A DNA stretch of 64,000 bases from Seminavis robusta (GCA_903772945.1 CAICTM010000182.1:1-64000); one strand, 5' to 3'; counted from the stretch's first letter, positions 32,528-44,131 are shown. Numbers and translations: made by a program. The notes: generated by a model not told the origin, from the letters alone.

Positions 32528-35500
32528 ATGAAGTTACGATCCCAGGCTTTCGTCTCAATGGGTGCCATGACCATGGGCTTGCTTTTGCTTTACCCTCGTT
32601 CGTCCAACGCCACACTTCTGCGGCATCCAGAACCGTCTCTTCGTGGCCAGGCTGTTGCTTGGGGCCTCAGACGACACTTACAAGAGTCGGAGCCTTCGTC
32701 TGTGTTGTGTCATGTGATGAAACTCCGTGTGGATTTCTTGGAGTCCACAACGGAATCCAACAACTGGACGGACGTGCAACCAGCCTTGGAGGATACTGAT
32801 GATGATCAAGAGGATATAGTCTGTGAGACTACTTTACCCAACGACAATGGTAACAATGGCAATAGCAACAGTAGTACTGCCTTATGGATGTACAAAATGA
32901 ACAATCTTCCACAGTCGATTCGCAACCAGCTTTTCTTGGACTCGGATGATTCGCAACCCAACGATTGGATACACATATCCCACGTCCTGCGTGATGAATC
33001 CACTGCGACCTTGGACATTCTTCCCAATGCCACCATCACAATCGGACGTCGACCTTCGAATATCATCAGTTTGGGAGATGCCACTGTCAACTCTGTTCAC
33101 CATCGTCGTCGTTCTTTGACTCAAACCTACCAAAACATGGGATACAGCAAAGTTTTGGTGGTTCGCGTCACATACTTGGGGTTTGCTCCGACAGTCACGG
33201 CGGATGATCTCAGTGGAAGAATCTTTGGTATTGGTCCCCAGGCAAAACGAGATGTCAATCTACGCCGTCAAATCAAGGAATGCAGTTTCGATAAGCTTAT
33301 CCTTGGCCCTGCACCACCGATCCGCCCCAGGGATCGATCCTCCAATTCCAGTGCGATCGTACGAGGGGTGACAGAGATGAACATTACCGAAGCAGTGGCT
33401 CACAACGATGACTCGGTTCGGACATTGGAAAACAAAGTGGTGCTCAAGCTGAGAGACTGGTACGGTCCCGACTTTTTGGCTCGTACCAATCACATCGTGA
33501 TCGTCTTTCCAAACAGCAACCTTATCCGATTCCGCGGTCGAAACTACTTGGCCTACGCATACTTGCGAGGAAAGTACTCTATCTTTAACAATGATTGGGG
33601 AACCAGCTTGAGCGCATTGGCACACGAACTAGGGCACAATTGGAATCTCAATCATGCAGGAGAGTCTGGCCAGGCATACGGAGATTTGACAGGCATGCTT
33701 GGCTTTGGTGTCAAGACCGGTGACTACCCCAGAAGTTGCTTCAATGCCCAAAAGAACTGGTTCTTGCGATGGTACGAGGACCGCTCACGAGCCTTGGTCG
33801 TGGAGCCGTCTCCCACGGATTCAAGCGCAACGAGTACTCTTCCCTGGACTGGAGACATGGTTGCCTTTGTCGATTATTCTGCCGCCCATGTGGCGCAACC
33901 GGTAGTTCTGCAGATCTCGTCCGACAACTCTCAGAAGCGACTCTATTGCCAGTTCAACCGCGCCAAGAAATTCAACCGAGAAACGAGAGAATATCCCAAC
34001 CAGGTTGTGATCATTGAGGAAGAGGGGAGCCTTGCGAGTTCCAATGGGATACAGTCCTGGGTTGCGGGAACCATCCAACCTCCATCCATTCGTAAGCGGG
34101 CAGAGCCTGGGGAGTACACCTTCTCCTATGGCAACTTTGCTTCGGGGGGTCGAGCGGTTCATTTTCAAGTCTGTCTCCAGGTTCGAGGACCAAACCTCGA
34201 CTTTGTCCGCCTGAGCATATACTTGGATGGACAAACCAGCGGATGTGAAGACGACAGTTATCAGGTGGGAGATCCCTATCCCACGGTTTCACCCACCCTA
34301 TCCATGTCGCCATCAGTGATGCCCTCGGTGTCTGTGGCACCTTCTTGGGCACCGTCAGGAGCTCCCGTTGTGTCTGAGACCCCCACTGCGTTCTGCGAAG
34401 ATTTTGACGATGAAAATTGGCAGTATTTTGACGAGAGCCTTCACACCAGACCCTCTCTTGTCAACTGCGTTTGGCTGAAGCGTCAGAGGGATAGACTACG
34501 CAACAATCTGTGCAGCGACCCTACCAGTCAAGCTGCCACATTTTGCCCTGATACATGCGGTGAATGCTTTGATGGCTGCGACGACGACCTCAGCGAGCCA
34601 TTCTTTGTCAGCCATTCTCTCGGCAATCGCACTTGCCAATGGCTCTGGCAGCAGCCCAAGTGGCAGGACAGGCTTTGTATGGATGCACACCCTGCAAACA
34701 CAATTTGCGCTGAGACCTGCAATTCCTGTCCACCAGTCAATTCCGCATCGCCTGTACCGTCTGCGAGCCCCAGCGAATCATCTATACCGTCCGAGAGTCC
34801 ATCTGGAGCTCCAACGGGTGTTCCCACTCCAAGCCCATCTACAGCTCCATCTAGTTTCTGCGAAGACTCTCCCCGCAAGTTCAAGCTTACTCCCAACAGC
34901 ACCTCCTACATCAACTGTGCATGGCTGACTCGACACCCGGACAAGGTGGCTGAGAATCAACTGTGCAACCCAGAGAATACCGCCTCGACAGCCCATTCCA
35001 TGTGTCCAGATACTTGCAATCTCTGTTACGACAATTGCAGCGATGATGAACGGTATAGCTTTTACGTGGACGAAAGTTGGGAATACCGCCACTGCTTGTG
35101 GCTGAGCACACGCCCACATTACATTTCCCGGCTGTGTGTGGACGGCCACCCAGCCAATGACCTGTGTGCCGACACCTGCAACCGATGCCCTCAAGGTCGC
35201 CCGTCGTGTGAAGATTCACGTCCAGGAACTTTCTTTTGGATTGACGGAGACAATCTGCGAAACCGACGTAAACGAGATTGTGTATGGTTGGCTCGACGTG
35301 ACGCACAAGTCCGAGAATCGTTGTGTCAACTTCCAGCAGATATTACGGATACAACCACTGCCTATCATGTGTGCCCAGAGACTTGTGGTTTCTGCTCCGA
35401 CTCTTGCGAAGATGACCCTGGTATCACATTCTATGTGAATGCCAATCAAGGCAATCGGACCTGTGACTGGCTCAGCACTAGACCTTTCTGGCAAAACAGG

Positions 35501-35569
35501 ACGTGCGTGCAAGGGTCAACAGCCTGGGAGCATTGCCGAGAGTCTTGCAACAGCTGTGATTCCTACTAG
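32528..35569 (+). CDS. Secreted M11 (gametolysin)-like metalloprotease with six Cys/Trp repeats
   Basis: 1013 aa from the ATG at 32528, chosen because it begins a clean signal peptide (MKLRSQAFVSMGAMTMGLLL...SNA). A propeptide-like region of about 190 residues ends at an RRRS site (about 193-196), a plausible processing point. The catalytic domain has HELGHNWNLNH (about 366-376), the metzincin HExxHxxxxxH zinc motif, with a Met in GMLGF (about 390) as candidate Met-turn. After a Ser/Pro linker come six repeats of the form CxWL...LC...C..TC..C. They alternate between two subtypes (A: CED..., CPDTC; B: C.DD..F.V, C..TCNSC), forming three AB pairs. In volvocine algae M11 enzymes degrade cell-wall glycoproteins; here an extracellular matrix or wall target is inferred. 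Single exon. Confidence 0.88.
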   Translation: MKLRSQAFVSMGAMTMGLLLLYPRSSNATLLRHPEPSLRGQAVAWGLRRHLQESEPSSVLCHVMKLRVDFLESTTESNNWTDVQPALEDTDDDQEDIVCETTLPNDNGNNGNSNSSTALWMYKMNNLPQSIRNQLFLDSDDSQPNDWIHISHVLRDESTATLDILPNATITIGRRPSNIISLGDATVNSVHHRRRSLTQTYQNMGYSKVLVVRVTYLGFAPTVTADDLSGRIFGIGPQAKRDVNLRRQIKECSFDKLILGPAPPIRPRDRSSNSSAIVRGVTEMNITEAVAHNDDSVRTLENKVVLKLRDWYGPDFLARTNHIVIVFPNSNLIRFRGRNYLAYAYLRGKYSIFNNDWGTSLSALAHELGHNWNLNHAGESGQAYGDLTGMLGFGVKTGDYPRSCFNAQKNWFLRWYEDRSRALVVEPSPTDSSATSTLPWTGDMVAFVDYSAAHVAQPVVLQISSDNSQKRLYCQFNRAKKFNRETREYPNQVVIIEEEGSLASSNGIQSWVAGTIQPPSIRKRAEPGEYTFSYGNFASGGRAVHFQVCLQVRGPNLDFVRLSIYLDGQTSGCEDDSYQVGDPYPTVSPTLSMSPSVMPSVSVAPSWAPSGAPVVSETPTAFCEDFDDENWQYFDESLHTRPSLVNCVWLKRQRDRLRNNLCSDPTSQAATFCPDTCGECFDGCDDDLSEPFFVSHSLGNRTCQWLWQQPKWQDRLCMDAHPANTICAETCNSCPPVNSASPVPSASPSESSIPSESPSGAPTGVPTPSPSTAPSSFCEDSPRKFKLTPNSTSYINCAWLTRHPDKVAENQLCNPENTASTAHSMCPDTCNLCYDNCSDDERYSFYVDESWEYRHCLWLSTRPHYISRLCVDGHPANDLCADTCNRCPQGRPSCEDSRPGTFFWIDGDNLRNRRKRDCVWLARRDAQVRESLCQLPADITDTTTAYHVCPETCGFCSDSCEDDPGITFYVNANQGNRTCDWLSTRPFWQNRTCVQGSTAWEHCRESCNSCDSY

Positions 35570-36399
35570 CTCGGTACCGTAGGTACCCAGGTAGCACGAA
35601 GAAATCAAAACACAGGGCGCTGCTCAGGAGGCAGGATGCGCTGAAAGAGAGAGGTATGAATAGCTATCGTAGCTACCATTTTGAACGACACATAAGCACA
35701 TCACACTTTTAATAAGCTAACTAGAAATCATGTCATTCATGCAAAGGTACAGTGTACTCTACCAGTACCAGGTAGCAATCAACAACCATCAGAGTCTATG
35801 TCATAGTCGTACAGTGTACCCTATCTGGCTTCCAAATAAGTTACTGTAGTTGACGAATGAACCAGCAATGGCGCGTGACTGACTCGACTCAACTCGACTC
35901 TTCGATCGATTCGATTTGATTCGATTCGATTCACTCCAATGCCACAAGGTCTTCGTTGTGCCCATACCGGTACCACCAGGTACTAGCTACTGGTAGTATG
36001 GTATGGCAGTGACACACTCTGTCAGTGCGGGCAGGAAGCGAAGCGGAGACTGGCATCACAATCGATGATGATCGATGGTTCCCATTCCTCATTCCTCTTT
36101 CTTCACCTGCAATCTGCAATGCAAGGTTATCTCTTGAGAGATGGTAAATGTATTAATTCCTTTATAATGTTTTACCTAAACTACCTGCCAATGCAAGTTT
36201 GCATCTCTGTCTCAGTCGCACCCTCAATCGTTCACAAGGCGGAGTAGACTACCGTACCGTGAAAGGAAGGTTTTCCGGAAGAAAGCAACGGTCGGGAGCC
36301 AAATCGCCTTGCTTCTTTCGCACATAAAACGAAAGCTCCTCAATTTTGGCCCCTCACTTTCAGTTTGAAGCAAGCTCAAGCAATTAGTTGTCCGTCGCC
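35570..36399. other. Intergenic, no gene seen
   Basis: Contains overlapping TCGATTCGATT repeats (35880-35935) and TACCGGTACC near 35966. The last bases are the leader of the gene at 36400. Confidence 0.4.
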
Positions 36400-36960
36400 A
36401 TGATGCTCCTGAAGAAACTCAACCCACTGAACATAGTGAGAACTACATGTACGAAGCGTCAGTCTATGAAAGCAGGACGAGGACTCCTGAAGCCAGTGCG
36501 AAAACGGGGTGAGAGCAGCGACACGTGCGAGACGACCTCGTCGTCTTCCTCGTTCCTGGACGCACCTTTCTCGGGCCTCGACCATGACGACGCCATGAAC
36601 GCTTCTTTCCGTAATCTAGTTTCAGTGGTGGAGGCGTATTCTACAGCGACGCCTACAGCAACCGCTAGCAATAGTCGCCCACGTCAACGTGCTCCGGCCC
36701 GCAGAGAAGATGTTCAGGTCGCCATTCCCGCACGTATCCCGCTAGCTCACCCCATGCGTCTCCACTCTCACCGCCGAAGCAAGGCACTCTGCGAACACGA
36801 TTATCAAGAGCTCATGGTCCAATCAAGGGGATGGCTCTACGACGCAGCAGACCTCAAGACACAACCACAGCATCACAAGGATAGACTACGCAACCGGGCT
36901 CTTACCGAAGACGACTTTGATCGCTATATTTTTGCTCCCAGGGCAGTCCATGCTGTCTAG
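36400..36960 (+). CDS. Hypothetical basic protein, 186 aa
   Basis: The ATG at 36400 is chosen (an upstream TTG extends the frame by four codons). The N-terminus is basic and hydrophobic (MMLLKKLNPLNIVRTTCTKR), which could be a mitochondrial presequence, though this is weak. The middle is Ser/Thr-rich. The C-terminal third is better ordered: an HDYQELMVQSRGWLYDAADL stretch, then DRLRNRALTEDDFDRYIF. No known domain recognised. Ends with TAG within a CTAGCTAG word. Codon use and length support a real gene. Confidence 0.55.
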   Translation: MMLLKKLNPLNIVRTTCTKRQSMKAGRGLLKPVRKRGESSDTCETTSSSSSFLDAPFSGLDHDDAMNASFRNLVSVVEAYSTATPTATASNSRPRQRAPARREDVQVAIPARIPLAHPMRLHSHRRSKALCEHDYQELMVQSRGWLYDAADLKTQPQHHKDRLRNRALTEDDFDRYIFAPRAVHAV

Positions 36961-38296
36961 CTAGTAGAGTGCTAGCAAAACAAATAATCAAGCCTGAGCA
37001 AACAGAAGAAGAAAGCATGGGAGCTTGCCTGATGCCAGCTTGATTGAATAGAATCCATGAAACCAATTATTGCACTCCACGATTTTGCGTGTAACACTAA
37101 CAAAGGTGATCAGAGGGAGAAGAAGAAAGAGAATGATCACACTTTGTCTCACTATAGCTAGCTATCTGCATATGGAAAATAAAAAATAGCATATCATCAT
37201 GTACAAACTAAGCAGATGGCTGCCCAACAGGAAAGTTCGTAGCCTGCTAGCTAGGAGCTGCTAGGTGAACGACCTGACCCCCCCAACCAACTTGAACAAA
37301 TGGTGTCAAAGGGATTCGATTCCAGGAAGGCAATTTGGAGATGATGAAAGCAGAGTTCGTGACAGCCACTTTTGTTTTCTAACGTTTTCGTGTCACGCTG
37401 TCACGCTGCCGGAGCTGCGCGCTGCAAAAACGCCTCTCTTCCGGCATGAACTTTGGCCACGTGAACCAAATAGCTTCCGCACATTCACAACTACTCGAGT
37501 ACTAGCTACCAGTACTCGTATACTTTAGCACTCTCACTTTTTGCTGCATTGGATAGACCGCACGAGGCAGCAGAACTGTGGCGTGATGGGTTGACTCTGT
37601 CAATCCCAGTAAATTATTTAGTATTCTCACTTTTTGCTCCATTTTATAAATTCGTACTTGCACCCGAGTTCGCTTCAATCCCCAGCTCATCAGCTGTATC
37701 TTCTGGCAGACGTCCAACTCAGTAACCAGCTACTTAGCCTTGTGAGCTTCAGGAAGCAAGGGAGGATAGATGACAGCAATAGATGCAGGCTGTGGATAGA
37801 GATGGAGGAATGCACCATGGAGTCCTTCGCTTAGGCGGAAAATGAGGCTGCAGAGCAAGCCCAACATTCTAAATTTCGAGTCAAGTCCGAGGGAAGGGCC
37901 AGCAACCTTGGAAGTTCGAGGTAAGCCGTAAGACACCCTGATGGGTCGATAGATGCTGTTGTTTTTGAGCTGAACACTTCAGCAGTCCATAGCAGAGTAG
38001 AACATAGTGACTCTTTTGCACAGCATTGAATGACTGCTACGAGTAGTGGCTAGTGGCTAGGCTTGCCGGAAAGATATCAAGTATCCAGTGATGTGTAATT
38101 ATTTTATGTCAATGTTCTAAAATGCAGGCAAAGGTCGGATCTAACTATGGTGTCATTGCTTTGAAGCTTGGAGGGAATTGGAGCTTGGAAAAGAAGAAAG
38201 AAGCAAAGGAATTGGTTGTTCATGTTTTCCTTATGGTTTCACATAAAGAGTCTGGTGGCTCCATATGCTGTTCACAAGATGATCTTTCTTTAAGAT
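36961..38296. other. Intergenic, no gene seen
   Basis: Short frames only. A C7 run is at 37278-37284. The segment 38100-38290 resembles 40260-40390, being the 3' flank of the paralogous small gene (GGAAGCTTGGAGG...). Confidence 0.4.
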
Positions 38297-38653
38297 TTAC
38301 TTTTGGTCGGTGTTTGTGTTGCTGCTTGTTGCTTCATCTCTGTGGATTCTACGCAGTCTGAACTTGAGTCTCAAGGTTTGGCTTTCTTGGTGTTGCTTGT
38401 GGATTCGGGCTGCTCTTCTTGCAATTTTCTGACTGTAAGCCTCACTGTCTTGCTCAGAGCAGACTGAAAAGGAAGAGCTGGATGAAGAGAGCAAAGAAAC
38501 ATTGCAAGACGAGCAAGACCGGTCAATCACTGCAGAGATGTCCTCAGACCAGTTATCAGTATCACAGCAGTGGCAGTCCACAATGTCAGAGATATCTTGA
38601 GACCACTCAGTGTGATCAAAGATGGAGCTGCTGGTACTGGTAGTGCCTTGCAT
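38297..38653 (-). CDS. Small Ser-rich basic/acidic protein, paralog 1
   Basis: 118 aa. The N-terminus holds two WS(Q/E)DIS repeats (WSQDISDIV..., WSEDISAVI...) with Cys in CHCC. A poly-Ser tract (SLLSSSSSSFSVCSEQDSEAYSQK) is followed by a strongly basic helix (KIARRAARIHKQHQES, LRLKFRLRRI). The sequence is about 70% identical to the gene at 40395-40772, which supports a true coding sequence. The basic block may be a nuclear-localisation or nucleic-acid-binding segment. No known family recognised. Confidence 0.65.
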   Translation of the reverse strand: MQGTTSTSSSIFDHTEWSQDISDIVDCHCCDTDNWSEDISAVIDRSCSSCNVSLLSSSSSSFSVCSEQDSEAYSQKIARRAARIHKQHQESQTLRLKFRLRRIHRDEATSSNTNTDQK

Positions 38654-40394
38654 GATGATGAAGTGAGTTGGGAGTGAGCTTTGCTGAATATTGAAATTGT
38701 GAGCAACCCTTCTGGTTGCAGGCGTACTCTCAATTAATCCGACGGAGTGACTTGTGCTTGAAGTTCAACTCTAATGTGTAGTCAGGACTTAAGACTGAAT
38801 TACATTCCTCTTCCGCTTTAGAAAGGTCTTGTAAAAACGGGTCCAACCACTGTCGTATTAATTAATTTTCAAAGGTGTCTTAAGGAGACGTTTCATAAAG
38901 CGGTACAGCATGGAGTAAAGGACGTTTCTCCCTTCTACAGCTATCGCTGCTGCAGATTTTCCAGCTATTGGCTCCCAGCCGTGCGGATGGAGTTGAATTG
39001 AGTAAATTCGCAGCTATCCTTCCTACTAGACTAGTCTAATACGGTACCGTGGCTCCATCTTCAGTGGTTTCTCTGCCTGCCGAAAAGCTTTCGCCCCAGT
39101 TTAAATATCAGTAAGGTACCAGGCTGCAGGGCAAGGGACCTCAAGGGTTCACTTCCGGCACTGCTTCGTTGAGGGTTTCCCCGAAGGGTGCTAAGACTCC
39201 AGTTGCAGCAGCTCCTAGCTGCTAGGCCTGAGGCACGGCGACAAAAGAAAACAGGACTGACTCAGAACTATGTCAAAGAACTTGTCGTTGCTTTTAGGTC
39301 AAAGGTGTTCCCATGCCTTGGTACGGGTCGCTGTCAGTAGTTAGTACGGTACTTCGACCTGGCCTTCTTTGGCGGCTACAAAGCAATTGTCCTGTTAGTC
39401 AACGTTTGCTAGACCTGGATGTTACGCCATACTTGGCTATTTGATTCCAAAAGACGACAAAATCTCCTCTCAAACCCGGATCAAAGTCAGCCACCCGTCC
39501 TGCTATCATTGACTGCTTGTATCTCAGCCAAACACAGGCAAATACATCCTATCAGGCACGACCAGGAGCCCCGGCCAGTTATCTTTATCGCAAATTGGGA
39601 TCCACGGCTGCTGCCTGGATCCAAAGAGAGCCATGAAGGGACTCGATCGTTTGAGACCGGCCTGGTTGCCACTGGCTGTTTACGCTAAGTGTTTACGCTA
39701 CTATCAAGCCAGAGGCCGAGAGCGAGACGAGAGAAGGAGACGGGAGGAGGGAATCTGATCTCCCTGGGTTGGGCCGGACTGCTTAAAAATGCAGTCAAAA
39801 CATGTTTGCTAGCAAGGACATCCCCAAATTCCAAAGCCAATGTTGTGGCGGGGAGCGATTCCTACGGAACCACTCCCATGGCTTGATGCCCCTTGTATTA
39901 AAGAATGTAATGGCTGTGCCGGTAACTGGCAGCATCAATGCAATGAGAAAGACCTGGAAGCAAGTAGGCCATTGCAGAAACTGAAACAGCAAAGCAAATC
40001 CTTTTCCTGCCCCCCCCCTACTGGACCTGGAGAACCTCCTTGCGGGGTTGAATAGATGCCGTTGTTGTTTAGCTCCACACTCCGATGCATCAATCTATGC
40101 AATTTTTGGTGCATTCTATCAACAACATGACGATTGAAGGATGATCGGTTGCTGTTACAAGCGGATTATGTCTCTTTTGTTGCATTCTTGAATGACTAGA
40201 CCCCAGTAGTAGCGGGAAACATCCTAACGGGAAGTTGTAAACTAGCTAGTTTGTGTACTATGTAAATGTTACTCACGGCAGCAATGGTTGCATCTAAGAT
40301 TTGGTATCATGGATTGGAAGCTTGGAGGAGGAGGAAGCAAGGAGTGGACGTGTTCGGTTTCATATCTAAGAGTCTGGTAGGCACAGGAAACTGA
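38654..40394. other. Intergenic, holds first copy of a decayed duplicated segment
   Basis: 39225-39640 is similar in order to 41755-42210 (GCCTGAGGCA.G, AA.CAGGACTG, CAAAGAACT.GTCG.T, TCTCAGCCAAACA..., CAGGCACGA, GGATCCA.AGAGAG). No intact frame, so it may be a transposon or gene remnant. Confidence 0.5.
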
Positions 40395-40772
40395 TTAGAA
40401 GAAGCCTTTTCTTCTGGGTGCAATTTTGCTTGCTGTTTGCGTTGCTGCCTCTGTAGTTTCGTCACTGCGGATAATTCGCAGTCTGAACTTAAGTCTCAAA
40501 GCTTGGCTTTCTTGGTGTTGCTTGTGGATTCGGGCAGCTCTTCTTGCAATTTTCTGACTGTAGGCCTCACTGTCTTGCTCAGAGCAGACTGAAAATGAAG
40601 AGCTGGATGAAGAGAGCGAAGAAACACTAGAAAACGAGGAAGACCGGCCAATCACCGTAGAGATGTCCTCAGACCAGGTAGCAGCATCACAGCATTGACA
40701 GCCCACAATGTCAGAGATATCCTGAGACCACCCAGAGTGATCAAACGAGGAGCTGCTAGTAGTTCTTTGCAT
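40395..40772 (-). CDS. Small Ser-rich basic/acidic protein, paralog 2
   Basis: 125 aa, same layout as the protein at 38297-38653: WSQDISDIV and WSEDISTVI repeats, CQCC, poly-Ser, then the block SEQDSEAYSQKIARRAARIH and onward, identical through QHQESQ, followed by LRLKFRLR. The C-terminal tail differs and ends RRKGFF. Differences between the two genes are clustered in the N-terminal half, while the Ser/basic block is almost unchanged, suggesting constraint. Function unknown. Confidence 0.65.
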   Translation of the reverse strand: MQRTTSSSSFDHSGWSQDISDIVGCQCCDAATWSEDISTVIGRSSSFSSVSSLSSSSSSFSVCSEQDSEAYSQKIARRAARIHKQHQESQALRLKFRLRIIRSDETTEAATQTASKIAPRRKGFF

Positions 40773-42368
40773 GATAATGAAGTGATTCGTAGTTGGCTCT
40801 TCGATCTTTGTCTACTCTGATCCAATGCTGAAGATTGAAATTGTGAGCATGATGGGAGCTGAGCTGCAGAATGCAGAATGATCAATTGCTTCATCGTGAG
40901 AGATGGGAAAACGGTTTTTCCGCAGTTCGCTTGTGTTGAACTCCAGTGTTCTTCCAAGACTTAAGGAAATGATGCCGCAGATCAGGAGAAAACAGCCTCA
41001 TATCACACTGTAGTTGTGTACATAAGCTGTACGTGTACTAGCTAGTTTTGTCCACTACTTACTACTTCAGTGGTCTAGTCGATTACTGTCTCCTGTCTCC
41101 TGGATACTGGAACACTGGAACCTGTGGTGGAGAACGGAGGGATTCTCATGAGATTCCAGTTTCTTCATCTATTTAAACGGCCGTAAACGTGAGCTTCTCC
41201 CTTGTTGTGACGTTAAGTCAGCTTGTAATCATGGTCTTCTGAGTGGCCAATTATTGGAAAGACTTAGTATTGCCGTACATTATGTGTTATGTGAGGCCCA
41301 AATCTGCCACCAAAGCTGTCGAGAATTCAGAGTTTGGCTACTGATCATCGTGAGGGCTATCTCCTATCTCCAGCATCTTCGGATAGGTCGCCTTCGCGAG
41401 GTTTCCCCCTCATTAATAAATAACGGTTGATCAATTATGTATACATTCAGCAAGCAGCTGTGTGGAATGCTTTGCTGCTTTTTGTTTGTAATCATGCTCT
41501 ACAGCCGCAACTGCCCTGGGCAGAATTGCCTCTACAGCAAGCCGGAATGGGAGGACGATCTCGACCACGCAACTTGTCAGCATTATCTAAGAATCCAGAG
41601 CTCAAACCAGCAGTGCGGAATAAGGACGGTTTGCAGGGCTCGCTAGAGGGTAGGGTTCGCTCTTGCTCGGGACGAAGGATGGTGTTCCCGACCTCGGTCA
41701 GGTGGGAGTTATGGCTCCCTTGCCCAAAACACTCGACTATTTATTTGCGAGGCCTGAGGCATGCAAGGGATGCCAAATTGTCGTAAACGAGGAAAGCAGG
41801 ACTGTCCCCGAGAAAGAGTGAGAGTCACGGCAAAGAACTCGTCGCTTTTGCAGTCTGAGCAATGTTCTACTCATGGCCCTTATACTTGGACTGGATTCGT
41901 TAATACCAGTATTGATGTATTTGGCTGGAAACTGTCATCATCTGCACTAAACCAAAGCGCTACGGTACTTGGATAGCTACTGCAATTTGGCTGGACACAA
42001 ATGCTGTCGGATTAAGCCACGCACTGCCGCCACATACGTCTCTCAGCCAAACAGTGACATATCTATGCTAACAGGCACGAATAATGGACTATTAACCCAC
42101 CATTCCTGTAGCCTGAAGGCTGCCTCAATTGCTTTCTTTTCATCGACTTCTAGTAGGCACTCACCCAGGTATGGCACTGGATCCAGAGAGAGAGCATGGT
42201 ATGACTTGCTTTCCGACTAGCTGCAAGTTCTGGCTGATGGGCAAACCATAACAGTATCGAGATGGCAGATGGCTTATAAATCCGCGGTAACAGCGTCTTC
42301 TTTTGCATGGCTTCCACGACACGCTTTCCATAGGCATATCTGTGGATAATCCTTCAAAACCACATCAA
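40773..42368. other. Intergenic, holds second copy of a decayed duplicated segment
   Basis: See 38654-40394: 41755-42210 matches 39225-39640 imperfectly. Frames of 60-120 codons here show no coding character. The right end is the 3' flank of propeller copy B. Confidence 0.45.
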
Positions 42369-44131
42369 TCAATCAAACAAAAAACCTTCCAAATAGGCAA
42401 CTGCACCCTGCCACCAAGCACATGCCCTACTAACACAATTGGTCTGTGTGGGACTTCCTTCAGTGCCCAGGTTGCCAACTTGGGGCAAAGGATTCAGGAT
42501 GGGTGAAAATGTGGGGAACTCAGTTTGTCCCCACATTTGGACAAGACCATTATCTAAGTTGGGACCATCATACAACGGTGCTCCAACAAGGACTTTTGTC
42601 CCATCTCCAGAAACTGCAACACTCCATCCCAACTCATCACCTTCCCTAATTCCATCAATATCAAAACCTTGGGCCCTGCTGATCTCTTGAAGGACCCAAT
42701 CAGTGCCATCAAACTTGTAGACGCGTGTGTAACCAGCAATGTCACTAAATGGAGCTCCAGCCACAAGTGTTTTGCCATCATCGGATAAATCAATGGGATA
42801 CCCAAATCTATCATTTTGTTCTTCCCCAATGAGATCACTATGTAGGTCACAAGCCACAGGGGGCAGGGTCAGTAATCCAAAGAATCGAATCATTCAGCAT
42901 GCACATTTAATTTTCACAGTCCTCAATGCTGACCTTCCTAGTTGGACCCATAATTCGCGAGATCTTTGAAAGAATTGCACCCTGCCTACTGTTGTAGCCT
43001 CAAGCATATCAAACCCAGGAGAGCCAACTGCAATGATGCTTCCATCATAGTTTAGAGCCACAGAAGCGCCAAAATCGTCACCAACAGCAGACCCAAACAT
43101 GGCTCCACCGTTAACATTATAAGTCTGGACGAAGAAGCTTTCAATGTTGTAAACACGACATTCACCAAACCATGTGGCTTGAGACTCAGAGGATCCAGAT
43201 CTGGGCATTCCAACAGCAAACCAGCTGCCATCTCCAGAGAGTGATACAGATGCCCCCAATTGAGCACTTTCAAATTCTCCATAAAATCCAGAAACCAAGT
43301 TGATGCCGTCATCACCAAGATATCCCTGACGCTGCCAGTCACTGCCATTCCAGATGTTGGTTGTTGCAAAGCCAATGTCACGTAGAGTTGGAATACCATG
43401 ACGCGGAGCCCCAGTTGCAACTTTGTTTCCATTTGCTTGTGGTGCCGGTGAGGGAACCAGTGGTGGTCTCCTGTGAAACCAATCCCCGTTTCGGCCGGGA
43501 GCGGTTACCCAAAGCTTCGGCTGCAGCACAGAGATGATCCGTCCATTGGGGCCACATCCGTTATAAAGATTTTGTTGTTTTTTAAACCTCAAAACCAAAG
43601 GTTTCAACTGACGATCCATCCAACTCAACGCCTTGAATTGTACTGCCTCTTTGCAACCACATCTCTGTGCTTGTGTCATATTAGAACACCGTAACAATTT
43701 CATTGGCGGAAGAGCTGACAGCCACAATGCTGCCATCTCTTGATATTGCGACGACAGTGCGGCTGAGGGAGCCAGTAAAACCTGTCAAGTCTTGACCCTT
43801 TTGGGTCCATCCGTTGGCAGCGTACTCATAGACACGAGCAATGCCAGTGAAAACTTCAAGGACCACTATTGTTGTCCCTGTCTCGTCAATGTCCACAAAC
43901 TCTCCAAATTGTCCAAAACTGGTATTTCCCACAAGATTTCCTCCATATTGGACATATCCACTGATGGGAACCAACTGACGACGCTGTTTCTTGTTTTCCG
44001 CATTCAGGTCAATGATTGCCAATGCATACTTTTGAGGTTCACTGGTACCAGTACCATCCACTGACGCCGAGAGAATGGCTGCAATGGCTGCAATGAATGA
44101 AACACAGCAGGATATTGAAAGTCCACAACAT
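42369..44131 (-). pseudogene. FG-GAP-type beta-propeller, copy B (degraded)
   Basis: Exon 2 is 42369-42837 and the intron 42838-42933 (96 bp, phase 2, same place as copies A, C and D). Exon 1 starts near the ATG at 44131. Lesions: (1) a frameshift in the signal-peptide region, where the ATG frame runs into a stop while the propeller frame has no ATG; (2) TAA at 43681-43683 where copy C has CAA; (3) in blade 3, about 15 bp replaced by about 150 bp of unrelated sequence (about 43436-43590), with further stops and a frame change; (4) a weak splice donor GTCAGC. Blades 4-7 still read cleanly (GDDFGASVALNYDGSIIAVG, EGDELGWSVAVSGDGTKVLVG). Clearly non-functional as a full propeller. Confidence 0.85.

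Noticed and set aside
41427-41786. Plus-strand frame of 119 codons
   Set aside because: Frame content is not conserved in the related segment near 39200, so it is not supported as a gene.
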